The notes beneath the pieces were generated by a model. It was not told where the DNA came from. It made no database searches and saw only the letters and a program-made list of their open reading frames with translations. A DNA stretch of 64,000 nucleotides from Austropuccinia psidii (taxonomy: Eukaryota; Basidiomycota; Pucciniomycetes; Pucciniales; Sphaerophragmiaceae). Below, in pieces: positions 46,974 through 60,428 of this stretch. The DNA lies in NCBI GenBank assembly GCA_023105745.1, contig JALGQZ010000002.1, positions 79,873,785 to 79,937,784 on the forward strand, in the 5' to 3' direction. The position numbers and the translations under genes were made by a program. Within the stretch, counting starts at the first letter, position 1. Every line of letters starts with the position of its first letter.

Positions 46974-49900
46974 TCAGGTTTGTGGCCTTCTTTCATGTCT
47001 AAATCTTCTCAAGAGGTTATCTGAGTCAGGTATATCTGATTCTGCCAGCCATTCATCTTCATGCACTGGAGTTCTATATCTAACAAGATATTGTCTCTGA
47101 TTTTTACCCCTAAGTCTCCCTTCTTTAATCACTTTCTTTATATTTTTGTCTTCATTCTGTTCCACTGGTGGTACAGTTAAAGGAGTTGGGTTCCTTAGAG
47201 GAAAAAATTCTTTATCAGCTGGTTGTTAAGGCTTTATCAAGCTGACTGGAAAAGTGGGGTGTTTATTTTCCAATTCACCACTCAATCCCACTTGAACTGC
47301 ATTGGTTCCATGTAAGGCAACAATAACAAAAGGTCCTACATAAGAATCTTTAAGTTTCTTTGGGCCTTTGATATTATTAAAATTCAAGGTTGAAGCTAGA
47401 ACTAAGTCCCCTACTTTGAAGTCTGGTACTTTATGACTCTTGTCCCACTTCTGTTTTGCATAATCAAAAGCATCATCCATACTTTGTTTTGCATGATGTT
47501 TTACTTTATCAAGCATTATCTTGAAGCTGGAAGCTGTAGGATAAATGTCAATCAAGTCTTTCCTCAGTGTGTCTGCTGGGAGTCTTGGATTCCATCCTTT
47601 TTCTAACATAGCAGGAGTTTGTCCTGTGGAAGAATGGACTGATGTCTTGTATGCCAATTCTAATGCAGGTATCAGAGTGCACCAGTCATGGGTAAAGCCA
47701 TCTGAGTCTTTGAATTCTAACCTATAAGCACAAAATCTCCTGATCATGTCTTCTAAAGTTTGAATCATCCTCTCTGCTAGCCCATCTGTTTGAGGGTGAT
47801 ATGCTGTAGAGAATGATAACTTAGTCCCAAACAATCTATGAAGATTGGTCCAAAGTGGATATGTGAACTCGGGATCTCTGTCACTTATGATATTCTTAAA
47901 TAATCCTGTATGAGAAATAACTCTACTCCATAGAAGAAGAGCTGTGTCCATAGCAGTGTCATCTTTATGACATGGTAAGAATATGGGAGTCTTGCTATAT
48001 CTGTCTACAATGACTAAAAAATCATTATAACTTTTGTCACCACTTGGAGGAAGTGCTGTGACCCAATCCATGTGAACAAATTCCCATGGGGATTTTGGTT
48101 CTTGAATATGGATCATCAGTCCAAATTTCTTGCCTGTACTCCTGTTTGCTTTTTGGCATCTGTCACAGGTATGGCAATATTCAATGGTTTCTTTTCTCCA
48201 AGATGGCCACCATGCACAGTTCTTTACTTTTTCAAGTGTTCTGTCCTCTGACAGGGGTCCAGAGTAGATGCTATCATGGCATTCATGAAGAATTGTATTG
48301 ATAAGCAATCTGCTGCATAATGTCATTACACAAGAATGTTTGGTTCTGTGGTAAATAATCCCATCAAACAAGTGAAATCTCCCTTCAGAATAGGAATTTA
48401 TCCAAACTTCATCTAGTGCATTGACCAAAGATGTATCTTTGCAGTCTTTATCTAACAAAGAAGTCAAGATATGGCAATTCTTGTCTTGCTTAGAAGATTC
48501 TCTGACCTCTTCAAAGAATTCAGTCCCAATATCAGTTATATTAATCCCTTCAATTGGAATCTGTGGTTCAGCTTCCAAGGGTACATAAGCTGGGTTATCA
48601 GGAGTGTTGGCTAATGCCCACCTGCTAAGTCCATCAGCATTCTTGTGAATGTTTCCTGCTTTGTGGACTATACTCATGTTTCCTCTATATTCCTGAATGG
48701 CTATTTGCCATCTCAACATGTGTCTGTTGGGAGTTTTCATGTTAAGAAGTGATTTCACACCATTACAGTCAGTTATCACTTCAAAAACACTGCCATCAAG
48801 ATAATAGTGTAATTTCTCAAGTGCTCATAACAAACATAAGCACTCCATTTGGCTTGCACCATATCTGGCTTCTGTTGGTTTGATTTGCCTTGAGATGTAA
48901 CAAACTGGTCCTTCTGTAGGTTTGTCATCAATAATTTGGACTTGATGTAGGGCTGCCCCTAATCCATCTCCACATGCATCAATGTACAATTTAAAAGGAA
49001 TATTCCAGTCAGGCATGAGGAGTAAAGGTGCTTCTGTAAGGGCTCTCCTTATCTTCTCATAAGCTTTAACTGTCTCCTGTGTCATCTCAAATACAGTCTG
49101 TTGATCACAGATTCTATAAAGTGACTTGGCTAGAATTGCAAAGTCTTTCAAGTGTTGCCTATAATAACTGGCAAACCCAAGAAAAGACATCATTTCTTTT
49201 TTATTCTGGGGTATTGGCTTAAGTAACACTGCTGCTACTTTGTTTTTGTCAATACCCAAGCTTAAACCAGAAACAATATGTCCCAATGTTTTGAGTTCTT
49301 CAAACCCAAAATTGCATTTCTTAAGTGAAATTTTCATGTTCACTTCTGCAACTTTGTGAAGGACTCTTGCAAGTCTTTCAAGGTGCAAAGACCATGAATC
49401 AGAACATATGATAATATCATCAATATAAATGATAAGCCATCCTTCAGACAATTCTGTGGGAAAGATTTTGTTCATCATTCTTTGATAATGGGATGGAGCA
49501 TTTTTAATGCCAAATGGCATTCTAAGATACTCATAAATACCACAGTGAGTGATACTTCTAAGTAATTTCTTAGCTTTAGGCGTCAAAAAATTCTGATGGA
49601 AACCTTTAAATGCATCCATTGATGTTATGTACTTGGCTTTAGACAATTGAGTCAAGGTTTCTTGAGCTCTAGGGATTGGATACCTATCTGGAACTGTGTA
49701 GGTATTCAATGCTCTGAAATCTCCAACCATTCTTGACTTATCATTATGCCAGGCAATAATAACAGGTGTTGTCACTTCAACTTCCTCATTATGGCCTACT
49801 TTTCTTAGTACCGCAAGTTGGATTAACTCTTGGATATGTTTTTCCAAGGCTTCTCTAGCTCTGGGACTGGCTGGATAAGCTGGTCTTCTAAGTACTGGAG

Positions 49901-51914
49901 GATATGGCCTGTCAATATTAAGAGTAATATCAACTTCATGTCCCCTTATAGCACCTAATGGTTCAGTATCAGAGGCAAATGCATTATTGTATGTGTATAA
50001 CACATTAATAAGTTCATTCCTCATCTTTGGTGACAAAGATGGATTAATTTGTGCTCCAACAAGTTGATTAGACACAAATTTATCTTTGTAAGTATCCTTT
50101 ACAGAAGATAATACAGATATTTGTTTTGGAATATTGGAAAAAGCAAATTTTTGTCTTTTGTTATCCCCAATTGTGAAATATCTGTCTTTATGGTTATTTA
50201 TGTCAATACCATAGATATTCAAGTAATCATTTCCAAGAATGATGTGCTGAGATGTGCAATTATCCATTACAACAATCTCAGTTTTCATCCTTACACTTCC
50301 TGCTGGGTGTGGAAATACAAGATTAGTGTCTAATATACCCAAGGGGTACATATTGTTACTGGAACTACTAAATTTCACACCTTCTATTGGTAATAGATGG
50401 TTTTTCCATTCAGGAAGTATAATCTGGAGATAATCCTTGCCCACACAAGTGCAAAATGCTCCTGTATCCAAATTTACTTTGGCTTCAATATCATTAATCA
50501 AAACTGATGTGATACAGGATGCTCCAGCAGTGTAACCATTTCCTCTAGCAGGTTTTGTTTTACAAATTCTGGCATCTTGGATATTGATCAGGTTTCAGCA
50601 ATCCTCACTGTACTGTGGCAAGTGGGTATGGACTTCTGTGACCTCAAAGAAAGCTGTAATGTTTTCAATGGGATAGTCCTCCACTGGTGTATCTTCAGAG
50701 ACTGCAGAATCTTGATCAGACTCTTCTTTCTCCTCAGTACAGTGAATTTCTTCAATGACCTGAACTTCATTGATTTTTGTCTTTTTGGTGCAAGTGTTTG
50801 CTAAATGTGAAGTACTTCCACATTCATGACACTTCAAGACAGGTCTTTCTGGTCTTTTATCCTCTCTGGGAATCTTTGGGATCATCTTGGATTCCATAGG
50901 GATTCTAGTCCAAGTTTTACCAATTCTTGTTCTGGTAATGATATCTTCCATTACATTAATGTAGTCCTCTGTTGAACAGGGTTCTACACATCTGCTTTTG
51001 ATAGCATGTTCCAGTTCTCCTCCACACTTTCTTAATATCTTCATATTAATCATAGTGTCAGACATATCTGGGTGTAAAGCAGATAATCTGTCTTTTTGTT
51101 TGAAGAACCAAGTAAGTGCTTTATCTTTCTCTGAGTTAAAAATGGCACTTACAAAAGAATTTTCCATTTTAAACCTCCAAGAATTGTTGGCCCATTTGGT
51201 AATCACTTCAGATTTCCACCAAGACCAATCATGTTTTCCATGATCCATCCTCATCTTGTAATACCATTTCTTTGCAGTCCTGGTAAACAGAGAGTGTAAC
51301 TTCCCCACTATGATTTCATCAGGTATATTAAAGTCTTCTTGTAACATATAAATAGTTCTGATGAACTCAATATGGTTATATTCTCCTTCACCAGAGAATG
51401 TTGGCCATTCTTCTAATTTGGGAATATCTTTGACAGAGACAACATTTTCTCCTAGAAGTGGGGTAAGACTTCCTTTAACGGAACATTTTTCTTCAGTTAA
51501 AGGTGTAGAATGTCTTGGCATATGTGGTTCATAATTCGTATTAATTTGTTCTACATTTGCAATGATTTCATTCTTTAACTTCTGCCTTTCACTGTCACTT
51601 TTTGCTAAATGTGTAGCAAATTGATTAGTTTTTTCAACTATCTTCAAGACATGCTCTTGTAGAATCTTAAGTTGATCATTCATTTTAAAAATACAAAGAT
51701 CTCCCATTTCATCATTCTGAATCTGACATGTAGTCTCAATTCTGCTACAAGCATTGCTAATTTAATCAAATTTGGCATTTGTTAATTCATACCATTCAGT
51801 ATATTCCTTGTCATGTTTTTTCAATTCATTAATCTCTCATGTAATTTTAGTTAACTTTGAATCAAGTTTACCACTTTCTACATTAATACTACTTTGTACA
51901 TGATTTATTTGCAT
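46974..51914 (-). pseudogene. Element C Gag-Pol with several premature stops
   Basis: The frame is the same as in A throughout, starting at ATG 51914-51912 in ATGCAAATAA. Canonical zinc knuckle CHECGSTSHLANTC (about 50835), protease LDTGAFC (about 50465), [14 protein letters not shown] (about 49420), RNase H, integrase HHCC and D-D-E motifs and the chromo-like tail are all present. Stops seen: about 51837, about 50595 (TGC to TGA), about 48825 (TGG to TGA), about 47226 (TAT to TAA). The Glu codon mutated in A is intact here. One stretch of 558 codons and another of 517 are open, so decay is moderate. Confidence 0.92.
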
Positions 51915-52877
51915 GGAAAGGTCCTGTTCATCCTTTCCTGCTCCTTGGCTGTGAATTCCATGAGAGTTCTGGCCATATTGAATACATTGTCCATGGCTGA
52001 AGGCTCCAATTTGGGGATCCTGTACCCTTGTGGGTAAGGTCTGTGCCAATTGGCTTTGCCTTTGCCCTTGCCTTGATGGTTCTTGGGACCTCTCTGCTTC
52101 TTCTGAGGTCCTTTGGGCTTGTCTTTGGACACCTCTGGAGCTGGTTTGGAGCTGGTAGACGCCACTGGGGCCTCTGTCTCCAAAGCTGGAGTCATTTCAA
52201 GTTCCTTCTTCTGGTCTATGGATAAAAGACTTTGGTTCTTCAACCAATTCTTTATCTTTTTGACCTTGTCTTTGCAAGACAGGGGGCTCCATCCTCCTAA
52301 CAGCTCTATGATCTTCTCCTGACCCAGAAAGCTCTTGATGTGTAAGTAGGAGTTCATGGCCCCCTGCCAAAGGCTTGGGCATATTTCCCACTCCTCTTCT
52401 TTGGCTTCTCTGAACCAATTTTTGTACTGGCATTGATATATTTCTATTGCTACCACTTGAAAATGGTTCAGACCTGGAAATATGGTCATGAATCAGTTCA
52501 GGCTCAGAATTAACATCAAAATCTGTTGGTACAGACCTTGGGGAATGGGGGGCAACTCTGGCATCCTCCAAATGTGTCTTTCTTGTGGAAGACTTGGCAA
52601 TCCTGGATTTGGTCTTGCCTCTTCCTTGTCCACATCCATCTGGTTGGACTGAATAGTTGCTTCCATTTCTGGTATGCACCATTTTCATGTCAATTTAAAG
52701 ATAAAAGGTGAAAATATAAGATAAAATACACACCTTTTGGTGGTAATTTAGCTTTTTCTGAGTTAAATAAGGTGCCTCTTTTAGCAATTTTCACCTCAAT
52801 ACTGTCTTCAGATTCTGGACTAGTGATATATCTTTTACTGAGTCTGTTGCCAGCTGCACAGTATTTGATTAAAGAAA
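51905..52877 (-). pseudogene. Element C ORF1, start codon lost
   Basis: Exons 52877-52734, 52668-52537 and 52473-51905 mirror A. The introns are again 65 and 63 nt, with the same GTGTGT and GTCTGT donors and the same ACCAG and TTTCCAG acceptors. The whole spliced frame is open and about 90% identical to A by eye, including RPYPQGYRIPK and FNMARTLMEF. The exon 2 start reads TT instead of TG, so splicing to an exon ending in A would give ATT, not ATG. The function is unknown. Confidence 0.65.
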
Positions 52878-53365
52878 CTAGAAAATTATAAAAGAGAAAA
52901 AATTATTTTTTATACTTTTTTAAAATATTTTTAAAGATTTTTTATAAGTTTTATATTCTTTAATATTAAAAAAATTATTCTTTTTGGAGAAAAAAAATCA
53001 AAATTTAAGATTTTGAATGAAAATTAATTCAGATTAACTCAAAGAATAATTTTATAAGCTTTTGGATGTGAAAAAGCCACATGTAAAAACAGTATAAAAT
53101 TAAACCAAATTCCTCAATGAACAGGATTTTCAAAACAATTTCAAAAATAAGGATTATTTTATCTTCAAAATGAAAGAAAAGATTATTAAATTAATATATT
53201 CTAAACCTTAAAAATATTTTGATTAAGGGTACAAGTTTCAAAAAACATGGCCAGGTCCCCAAATGTAAGATTTGGTAGGTATGGTGGTTTTTTAGAACAC
53301 AAAAATGAAGTCTAGAATATGATTATATCCAAAACTCTGGTTACAATCACCGCCAGGCCCCCAAA
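52878..53365 (-). other. Element C leader with two primer-binding-site copies and a 102-bp extra segment
   Basis: TGGGGACCTGGCC (about 53250-53262) is followed by an LTR-like end TGTAAGAT (53264-53271, plus strand). About 90 bp of unrelated sequence comes next, then a second site TGGGGGCCTGGCG (about 53352-53364) against the real 5' LTR. The rest is AT-rich leader shared with A. No gene is seen. Confidence 0.75.
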
Positions 53366-55268
53366 TGAAAGATGTGACTATGAAGCTGATGATAATATTA
53401 CTATTAATCAACAGTACTATGTCTGTTCTTATGTAATATAATAATAAAATATTATTATAACCACAATTAAATCATGAAAAATCATTTCTTTCATGTGTTA
53501 AGCACTACTAGTGATTTTAACAGTGAGCAAGTAATTGTCTACAAGAATAAATTACAAGAAGATTTTAATAATAAAAACTTCTTTTATTAAAATAATAAAA
53601 TTATTTTAATATATAATTATCTTTTGCAAGAATATGTATAATGGTAATTCTTGAAGAAAACTAATTTTAGAGAAAAACTTTAAGAATTAAAAATAAATCA
53701 CTCACTAATATTCCAAAGAACTTATTGAAAGATAAGGTAGAGAGATTTGATGTAGAATTGTGGATTTAAGGATCAAAATGGATTTAAAACAGTATTACAA
53801 CAATATATAGTTGGATTCTATGATTTCACGTCTTTCTGGTTGATTCTGAAAGCTTTAAAACACTTAAGAATAGCTGTAACTAATACTTACTTGTTGGTAA
53901 TAATGGTTTAAATGATAATAAGATGATGATTTGGAAAAAACAGCAAGAGGAGGCCTGTTTTAAGTCAACAACAGCTCACAGAGGCGTGCCATGGAGCAAA
54001 CTGAAAAACCAGTGAGTGAGAGAACAATAAACCTTTTTGTATTATTGATTGCATCATCTGTTGTCACGTAAGATTATCATAATTACTTAATTGATGCTTT
54101 TACGTGACTACCAACCCCAATATGGTTAAGAATAAAAGGAGTAACATCTGTAAATCTTCTTTTATTCCCAAATAATCATTGATTTCTCAAAGTTATCAAT
54201 GTTATTGCCAACTTCATCACAGAATGTAATTACTGTGAATTTTTGAAGATTCAGTGTTTCATGTAGAATGGTCAAAAGGGGACTGTAAGTTAAACTTTTA
54301 ATTTTACTAGTAAAAATGTAATTATTTTTGGTTGTACCATAGATATTAATGTTCTCCATTAGTACTGAAAGTTTCAGAAAGATTCATTAAGAATTGTATT
54401 TTTAATGAATTCTTGAAGGTTTTACCTCATTTCTACGTAGAATTGCAAATATCAGTGTTTCACTGGTTGCTATGAGGTAAATCAATGGATACAAGTCCAA
54501 AAAGGGTTTTAATTACTCTCTTGGGGTTTATCCATGGAAAGTCATTAAGAATTGACGTGGTTACACTAGTCTAAGTAGCTCTTTACCTCCTTGGCACGTC
54601 AAAATAGCAGGTTATTTGCTATTTTCTTAAGATTTACAGTAGTTGTGACATGGTAACCAAGTTCCCAAAAGGTTCTAGTTTACCAATTAGGCCAAGATCA
54701 GCCATGGATCCAGGTTTTGGAGCTGTCCACGCCTCTGAGGCCTCAGAAGTTGGGTACCCTGGCTCTCTTTGATGTCTTTTGTCCCCCTTGCCTATTTTTC
54801 ACGTCAAAATAGTAATTTAAGCTTAGAGATATCCACTATGGGTGTACCAAAAGTCCATGTAAGAATACCATGATATTAAGTGCTCAAAACATGCATAACA
54901 CTATTCTTAGTGTATATGTAACATGGGATTTCTCACTTTCCCATTATTTCGGCGTGAAATTAAGAAAACCAAAAATTTTCACGGATCTTTTATGTGGTAT
55001 TGAAGTATTTTCCATTTTACCACCTCAAAGAGTTAATTCGAGCATATTCACTCTATGGAGCTACCCTAGGTGAATTTTAGTGTAAAATCCAAATCTGGCC
55101 TTAAATTCATGGATTTACTTACTCAATAAAAGGTTATTCATCTTTTCTGAAATCAAAAATGATGAAATTTGGATATATGCATGACTTATGAGTTATGCAT
55201 AATCAAAAATTTATTTTTAAGATAATTGTGGCCTATTTGGGTATGTAAAATGTACCTTAAGGCTCACA
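53366..55268 (-). repeat. Element C 5' LTR
   Basis: Starts TGAAAGATGTG (one change from TGTAAG) and ends GGCTCACA. The GTAAGT donor is at 53890-53885 on the element strand, with A at 53891 before it. Confidence 0.93.
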
Positions 55269-57266
55269 CAACATCTTCTCCAACATCTTTTATCTCTTTG
55301 AAGACTTCATCTCTTGATGGAAGTAATGACTGAGAGGGAATGATGGAAGGGATATGGACAGAAGGAGGAAGGGAAGGTGTCTTAAGTTCACCAACCAGAG
55401 CAACACTGTGGACAGCAGTGGCAAAGTCATTACTAGTAGAAGAAATAATACCACTAGAATCCTTATGACTAGAATCATAGGTGATCAATCCATTTTTTCA
55501 ATCAATAATGGGATTAAAATGGTAAAGAAAATCATAGCCCAATATTAGGTCTTCTCCCTTGGGTGAATCTATGATAAAGAAATCCCATTCAAAGCTTGGG
55601 AATGAGGGAAAGTCAACAGCTCACTTGGTATAATGGGTGATGAACAGGAACATGGATTCATTGGAATCCAAAATGAGAAGAGGAATCTTTCCAGGGAGCT
55701 CCGAAATGGTCAATGAGTACTTGAGAACAAAATTCTTTGCAATAAAAGAGTTTGTAGCACCAGAATCAATGAGAATACTATAAAAAATATCAGAGAGAGA
55801 AGAGAAAATAAGAAATTTTAAAGATCTCTTGACACTAGTTTTCAGATTGCACAATTGTGCTCTTGAAGGAAATAAGTGAGAACCATTTGACACATCATGA
55901 TTCCCACTCAGGCTTTTCCCTGCTTGCTAGGGAAGCCTTTTGATGACCCCTGCCTATTCTAAGGCCTCTTGAAGGGTTTTCCAATGGGTGCTTTCCACCA
56001 CAATAATTGCACAAGCCTTCTTTAATCCTCCTCTCCTTTTCAGAACCAATTAATTTTCCAGCCCTATTGAGGAGAGCAGCATGAGGCTTGTCTTTGGACA
56101 CTTGAAAAATCTTCCCCTTCTTATTCTTCCTGTGATAAGACCTCTTTGATGATGAACCTTTAGGGGGCTTGGAGAAGTTGGATCCACTGATTGGAGGCTT
56201 CCTCTCTTGATGACTACCCTTTTCCTTCTGCCTCTCATGGTATCTGGTATCTAATTCCAAAGTGTTGTCCATGAGTTCTTGAAGGCTATCAAAGTTTCCA
56301 GGGTGAGAAGCCAATCGGTCCAACAATCTTGATGCCAAGCCTCTCCTATACACATGAATGTATGCCTTTTCTCCCCAGTCTCCAATTATTGACATTAAGC
56401 TTCTGAAATATGCTATGTACAAGGAAACTTGACCACTTTCTTTCATGCTGAGATTTTCTAACTCTTGTTCAGCTTTCTTGACTTCATTAGGATCCACAAA
56501 CAGAGTGAATAACTTCGGTTTCAAACAATTGCCAGTTATTTAGGAGATAAGAAGGGTCTTCATTGGAGATATTTGAGAGATAAGGTTCAATCCATTTGCC
56601 ATCTTTACCAGTAAGAAAAGAAGTTCTGTACAAGACCTTCTTCCCGTCAGAGAAGAAGTTTGCTGGGTCATTATGGAAAATTAATTGACAAGATTGAATA
56701 AATCCTCTCAATTTATAAGCTTTAGTACCATCAAAGGAATCAGGTGCCTTCATTGATGGAGTCTTGAATGCTGGGGCTTTTGAAGTTTCCCCTGGGGCAA
56801 CTGCTTGAGTTAGTTGTCCCATGAATTGAGTCATCTTCTCTATAATTTTGAGAAAATTTGGTTCAGCTTGAGAGACAAGAGGTTGATTAGAAAGGGCTAG
56901 ATTTGGAGCTTCAGAAGTCTTGGGGGCACTTCCCAAGGAAGCTGCTACTTCAGTTTCTTCAGACTCCTCATCTTCCACAGACTCCTCCCCCTCTTCATTA
57001 TCAGCTTCCTCTGATCTTCTTCTAGGCCCTTGAAGAATTCTTGGATAGCCACCCAACAATCCAGAAAATTATCTTGATCTTCTTGATTTCACACCTCCTC
57101 TTCTGGAGGGTGCTGCTCCTTCCATTGGTGGTCCTCTGTTCAAATTTGCACTCAGTTGATGAACTGATGGTGTGTGGTAAAGAGGAGCCCTTGCTGTAGG
57201 ACTGAGAACAGCTTGATGTCTTTGAGATCTTGTATTCTTGGCTGGGGGGCTATGCTGAACTGGCAT
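55269..57266 (-). pseudogene. Element H: gag and start of pol, lineage 3, decayed and truncated
   Basis: Gag starts at ATG 57266-57264 (MPVQHSPP). TAA near 57069 replaces a Ser codon, a shift near 56500 breaks the capsid frame, and an indel near 55970 removes the last Cys of the zinc knuckle. GGGAAAA lies at 55920-55914, followed by an open -1 frame without ATG into protease (LIDSGATNSFIAK, about 55770). TGA near 55621 replaces the Trp of HYTKW. Pol is cut at 55269 inside GEDV by the LTR of C; the remaining pol, 3' region and 3' LTR of H are absent from the window. D is the closest relative. Confidence 0.9.
55914..55920 (-). promoter_or_regulatory. Putative -1 ribosomal frameshift site, element H
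   Basis: GGGAAAA followed by GCCTGA, as in D and E, in the same relation to pol. Confidence 0.55.
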
Positions 57267-58022
57267 TATTGAAGAAAGAAAATAAAACTTGATGATACTT
57301 GAGAATAAACAAGGCTTTACCAAAAACAATCAAATGAGAATCTTGATGAACTTGAGAAAGCAATCAATAGTCTTGAAGTGAATCAATAGGAATAAATCTT
57401 GAAAAGTGAAGATAACAAAGTCAAATTCTTATGAATAATCAATTTCAATTAATATGACAAATCAAGTCAATCAATAAATCAAATCAAATCAGTTGTGTCT
57501 TGAGGAATTCAATCAATATCTTCAAAATAAATTCAATTTTCTTGAGGAATCAAATTCAAATAAATCAATTATATCAAATCTTGCGGATAAATCAGCTATC
57601 TTGAGGAATCAAATCAGATCAATCAATTAAATCAAATCAGAGTCTTGAGGCAAAGTCAATTTATTGAATAATCAGATCAATCAATCAATAATTCTTGAGA
57701 ATTTCAAATCAATAATGATAACCCCATTTCAATAAACTCCTTCAACTATGAATCAATTAATCCCCAATTCCAATAAATTAAACCTGATAAAAGAACCTGA
57801 ACTCAGACAGAAAATGAAATAAAATTTGATTGAGAATTAAGAAGGAAATGAAATGGTCTGAAAGATTTTGAAATGAGAAAGAGAATCAACTTTAATTTGA
57901 ATGAAATGAATGAGATTAAAATTGATGAGAGATAATGAAATCATAAAAATCATAATTGAGAATGAGAGAAATGAATAAGAATGAATGAAAGAAAAGAAGC
58001 AATTATGAGTTAATTAAAATAA
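57267..58022 (-). promoter_or_regulatory. Element H leader: self-primer binding site and TTGATT repeats
   Basis: AGTTAATTAAAATA at 58008-58021 (plus strand), one base from the LTR, matches the H LTR sequence at 58354-58367 (inverted) with one mismatch. About 57340-57730 is the TTGATT/CTCAAGA array. No gene is seen. Confidence 0.65.
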
Positions 58023-58703
58023 TGTCACAAGGGCTCCTCTAAATGAAGAGGGCCTGGGACTCAGTGCACAGACTTACTTATGGAGGGCTCAGAATAAATA
58101 CTCAATTGATAATCGTAATGAAATAAGAGAATAAATTCCTAGTCATAAAATAATAAGCATTAAAAGATATGAGAGAAAAACAAAAGCAATAATAAAGAGC
58201 CAACCACAAATAATCCTGTATCACTTTTTCAACCTGTTCAGCAAAGAGAAAAGGATTAATAAAGGATATGACCACCAGGACTCTACTGAACAGGTGAGGG
58301 AAGGCAAAGACTAACTTAATAATCAATAAAATAATATTAAACAATAAATCAAATATTCTAATTAACTTGGGGAAAAACACCCAGGTGGGTGAAAGGGGGC
58401 TAGTATATGTGAAAAAGTGCCAGCCTGGAGTTTGAGTGTTGAGAAACCATGATTGTATGATTGAGAAACCTGTGTTTGAGATGTGAAACTATATTGGCGT
58501 ATCCAATACAGATATTTGAATCAATACAGGTATTTGCACCTGTATTGAAGGCAGGTCTGTATTTGGTGAATCCTGTATTTGGGATTTGCCTGTATTGAGC
58601 TGTATTTGGTAAATCTTTCATGAAACCCCTTGCTGATTAGGTGTTGGAAGATTTTCCATTAGCAATGAGTGGTCATGCCCTGCCTGTCTCCATGGCTGTG
58701 ACA
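58023..58703 (-). repeat. Element H 5' LTR (681 bp)
   Basis: TGTCACAAGGGCTC to GGCTGTGACA, inverted, most like the D LTR. It has the hairpin near 58375-58390, AATACAGG motifs at 58490-58610 and a GTAAGT donor-like site (58077-58072 on the element strand). CATTT (58704-58708) is the likely right target-site copy. Confidence 0.92.
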
Positions 58704-59007
58704 CATTTCTGGGCATAGTGCATTCAACCTTTCAGCTTATTTTAAGAACCAAGTAAAAGGTTTGTCCTTATTTGGATCAAAGAAGGAATATTCAAATGCA
58801 TTTGCTATTTTTACCTCCAGGAATAATTTGCCGATTTGGTGATTATTTTATTTTTCCCCCAAGACCAGGTATTTTTACCATTGGTTTGTCTTATGCTATA
58901 ATACCATATTTTTGCAGATTTTTCAAATAATGAATGTAATCTTGCAGTGATTAATTCATCTGGTATAGCATTATATTCTTGTAACATATCATTTGTTTCA
59001 ATTAATT
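58704..59007 (-). pseudogene. Element J: gag capsid fragment left of the solo LTR
   Basis: Aligns with the C capsid region near 51065-51370 (motifs KNTWSW, KIWYYS and ITARLHSLF). It is interrupted on the right by a lineage 2 solo LTR and on the left by H. Everything downstream in J (rest of Gag-Pol, 3' LTR) is missing. Confidence 0.85.
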
Positions 59008-60428
59008 TGTCAGGATGTGACTCAAAACCACAGCATAAGCATGACAGCCAAATACTATAAACCAATGGTAGAGCCAAGATACCACTAAAACATGGAGCTG
59101 AACCAAATAATCTAAAAAAGGATAAAAAGAAATAGGAAACTCACCTCTTTCCAAATATTCAAGTTCCACCATCATAGGACAAGGAATAACAAAGTTATTC
59201 CTGCTCAAAGTTGTTGCTGCGCATAAACCTTATTTTCCACCTCTCATCTGAAATCAATAGGAAGAACTTAACCCCATCAAATGGGTATTCAAAATGAATC
59301 TACAAGTCAGGTCTATCCAATGGTCCTAATGAAATTGAGCTAGCACCATAATTCCAGAAGTTTTGACCCAAATAAGGTCAAATAAGGGTGAATAAAATAT
59401 TCACCTCTCATCGAACCTCTACAGTTTTAGTGTGAGAGACCTGAAGTGGGGTCTTTTTAGAAAGAGCACAGCCAGGGCTATCTGATGGTGCCATCTATTT
59501 CCCCATATCCCATCTAGAGCAAAATTCATGAGGAAAACAAGTTCCATACAGAGTTTAAGCAAATCATACATAGGTACAAAAAGTCTTGTACATGCCATAC
59601 CTTTGCCATATTTAATGATAGCCATGTAAAGTGAGGTACCATTGTGTATACCACATCTAGGGCTACACAATGAACCAATTCTGAGCTTGATATCTCAAAA
59701 ACTGACAAAGGTATGGCAGCTTTAAGGTCAAAATCCCACAGTTAGACTAATACAGCCTTTCTGTGGGATATTCCCCCATAACTATGATTATGAGATGACA
59801 AACAGACAAAGAAGCCTGTTTATACCTCAATACCTCATAGTTTGGTCAATACTGGGGTCCTGTACAGGTTCTGTACAGCATTCTATGTGTCATACTTGTC
59901 AGAAGAGGGCTATGTGGTCCCCAAATGAAGATTTTTACCCTGTATTGGTGAAAACCTCCCAGATGTGGTTTCAAAGCCACATCTTAACCCAATACAGGCT
60001 ATACAGGATTTGTGAAAACCAAAATAAAGTTGTTGGAAGTCAAAAATCTTCACTTCCTCTACATGGAAAGGTCTACAAGCCTTTTGCACCTAGTTTTAGG
60101 ATAAAAAGGGGCCTTTTCTCCACCAGAAACGTTTTCCACATCCTTCTATTGAATTCCCACGTAGTAAGACTGTCATAGACAGTTACACTCCTGGAAAATA
60201 ATCAGGTATAATCATAAGCTTAATTATTGTAATCCAACAGGTAAAACTGCACCCAGGGCTTTCAACAGCACTCACCACCACTATTACTCAATAGTAAAGC
60301 ACTTAATACTCTATTCTAAACTTTTATTATCTATAATAAACACCTTTTAAATTATTCTTACTGTGTCACAGTCATAGTTAAAGCTGTAAATAGCCTTATT
60401 ACACCTTCATCATAGACTCAGCCTGACA
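59008..60428 (+). repeat. Lineage 2 solo LTR, orientation opposite to element B LTRs
   Basis: Starts TGTCAGGATGTGACTC and ends CTCAGCCTGACA, 1,421 bp, the reverse complement of 7949-9386 with many differences. J gag sits on both sides. The flanks TAATT (59003-59007) and GAATG (60429-60433) are only a partial duplication, in keeping with age. Open frames inside it are not conserved. Confidence 0.88.

Larger units (their letters stand above)
44928..55268 (-). mobile_element. Element C: lineage 1 retrotransposon, chimeric or rearranged
   Basis: LTR, purine tract, Gag-Pol, ORF1, leader and LTR lie in the correct minus-strand order. The left flank is F integrase (TCTAC) and the right flank is pol of H (CAACA). 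These neither match each other nor continue one sequence, so C is not a single clean insertion. Confidence 0.9.

Noticed and set aside
58811..59077. Open frame spanning J gag and the solo LTR edge
   Set aside because: It joins gag to inserted LTR sequence across an insertion boundary, so it is an accidental fusion.
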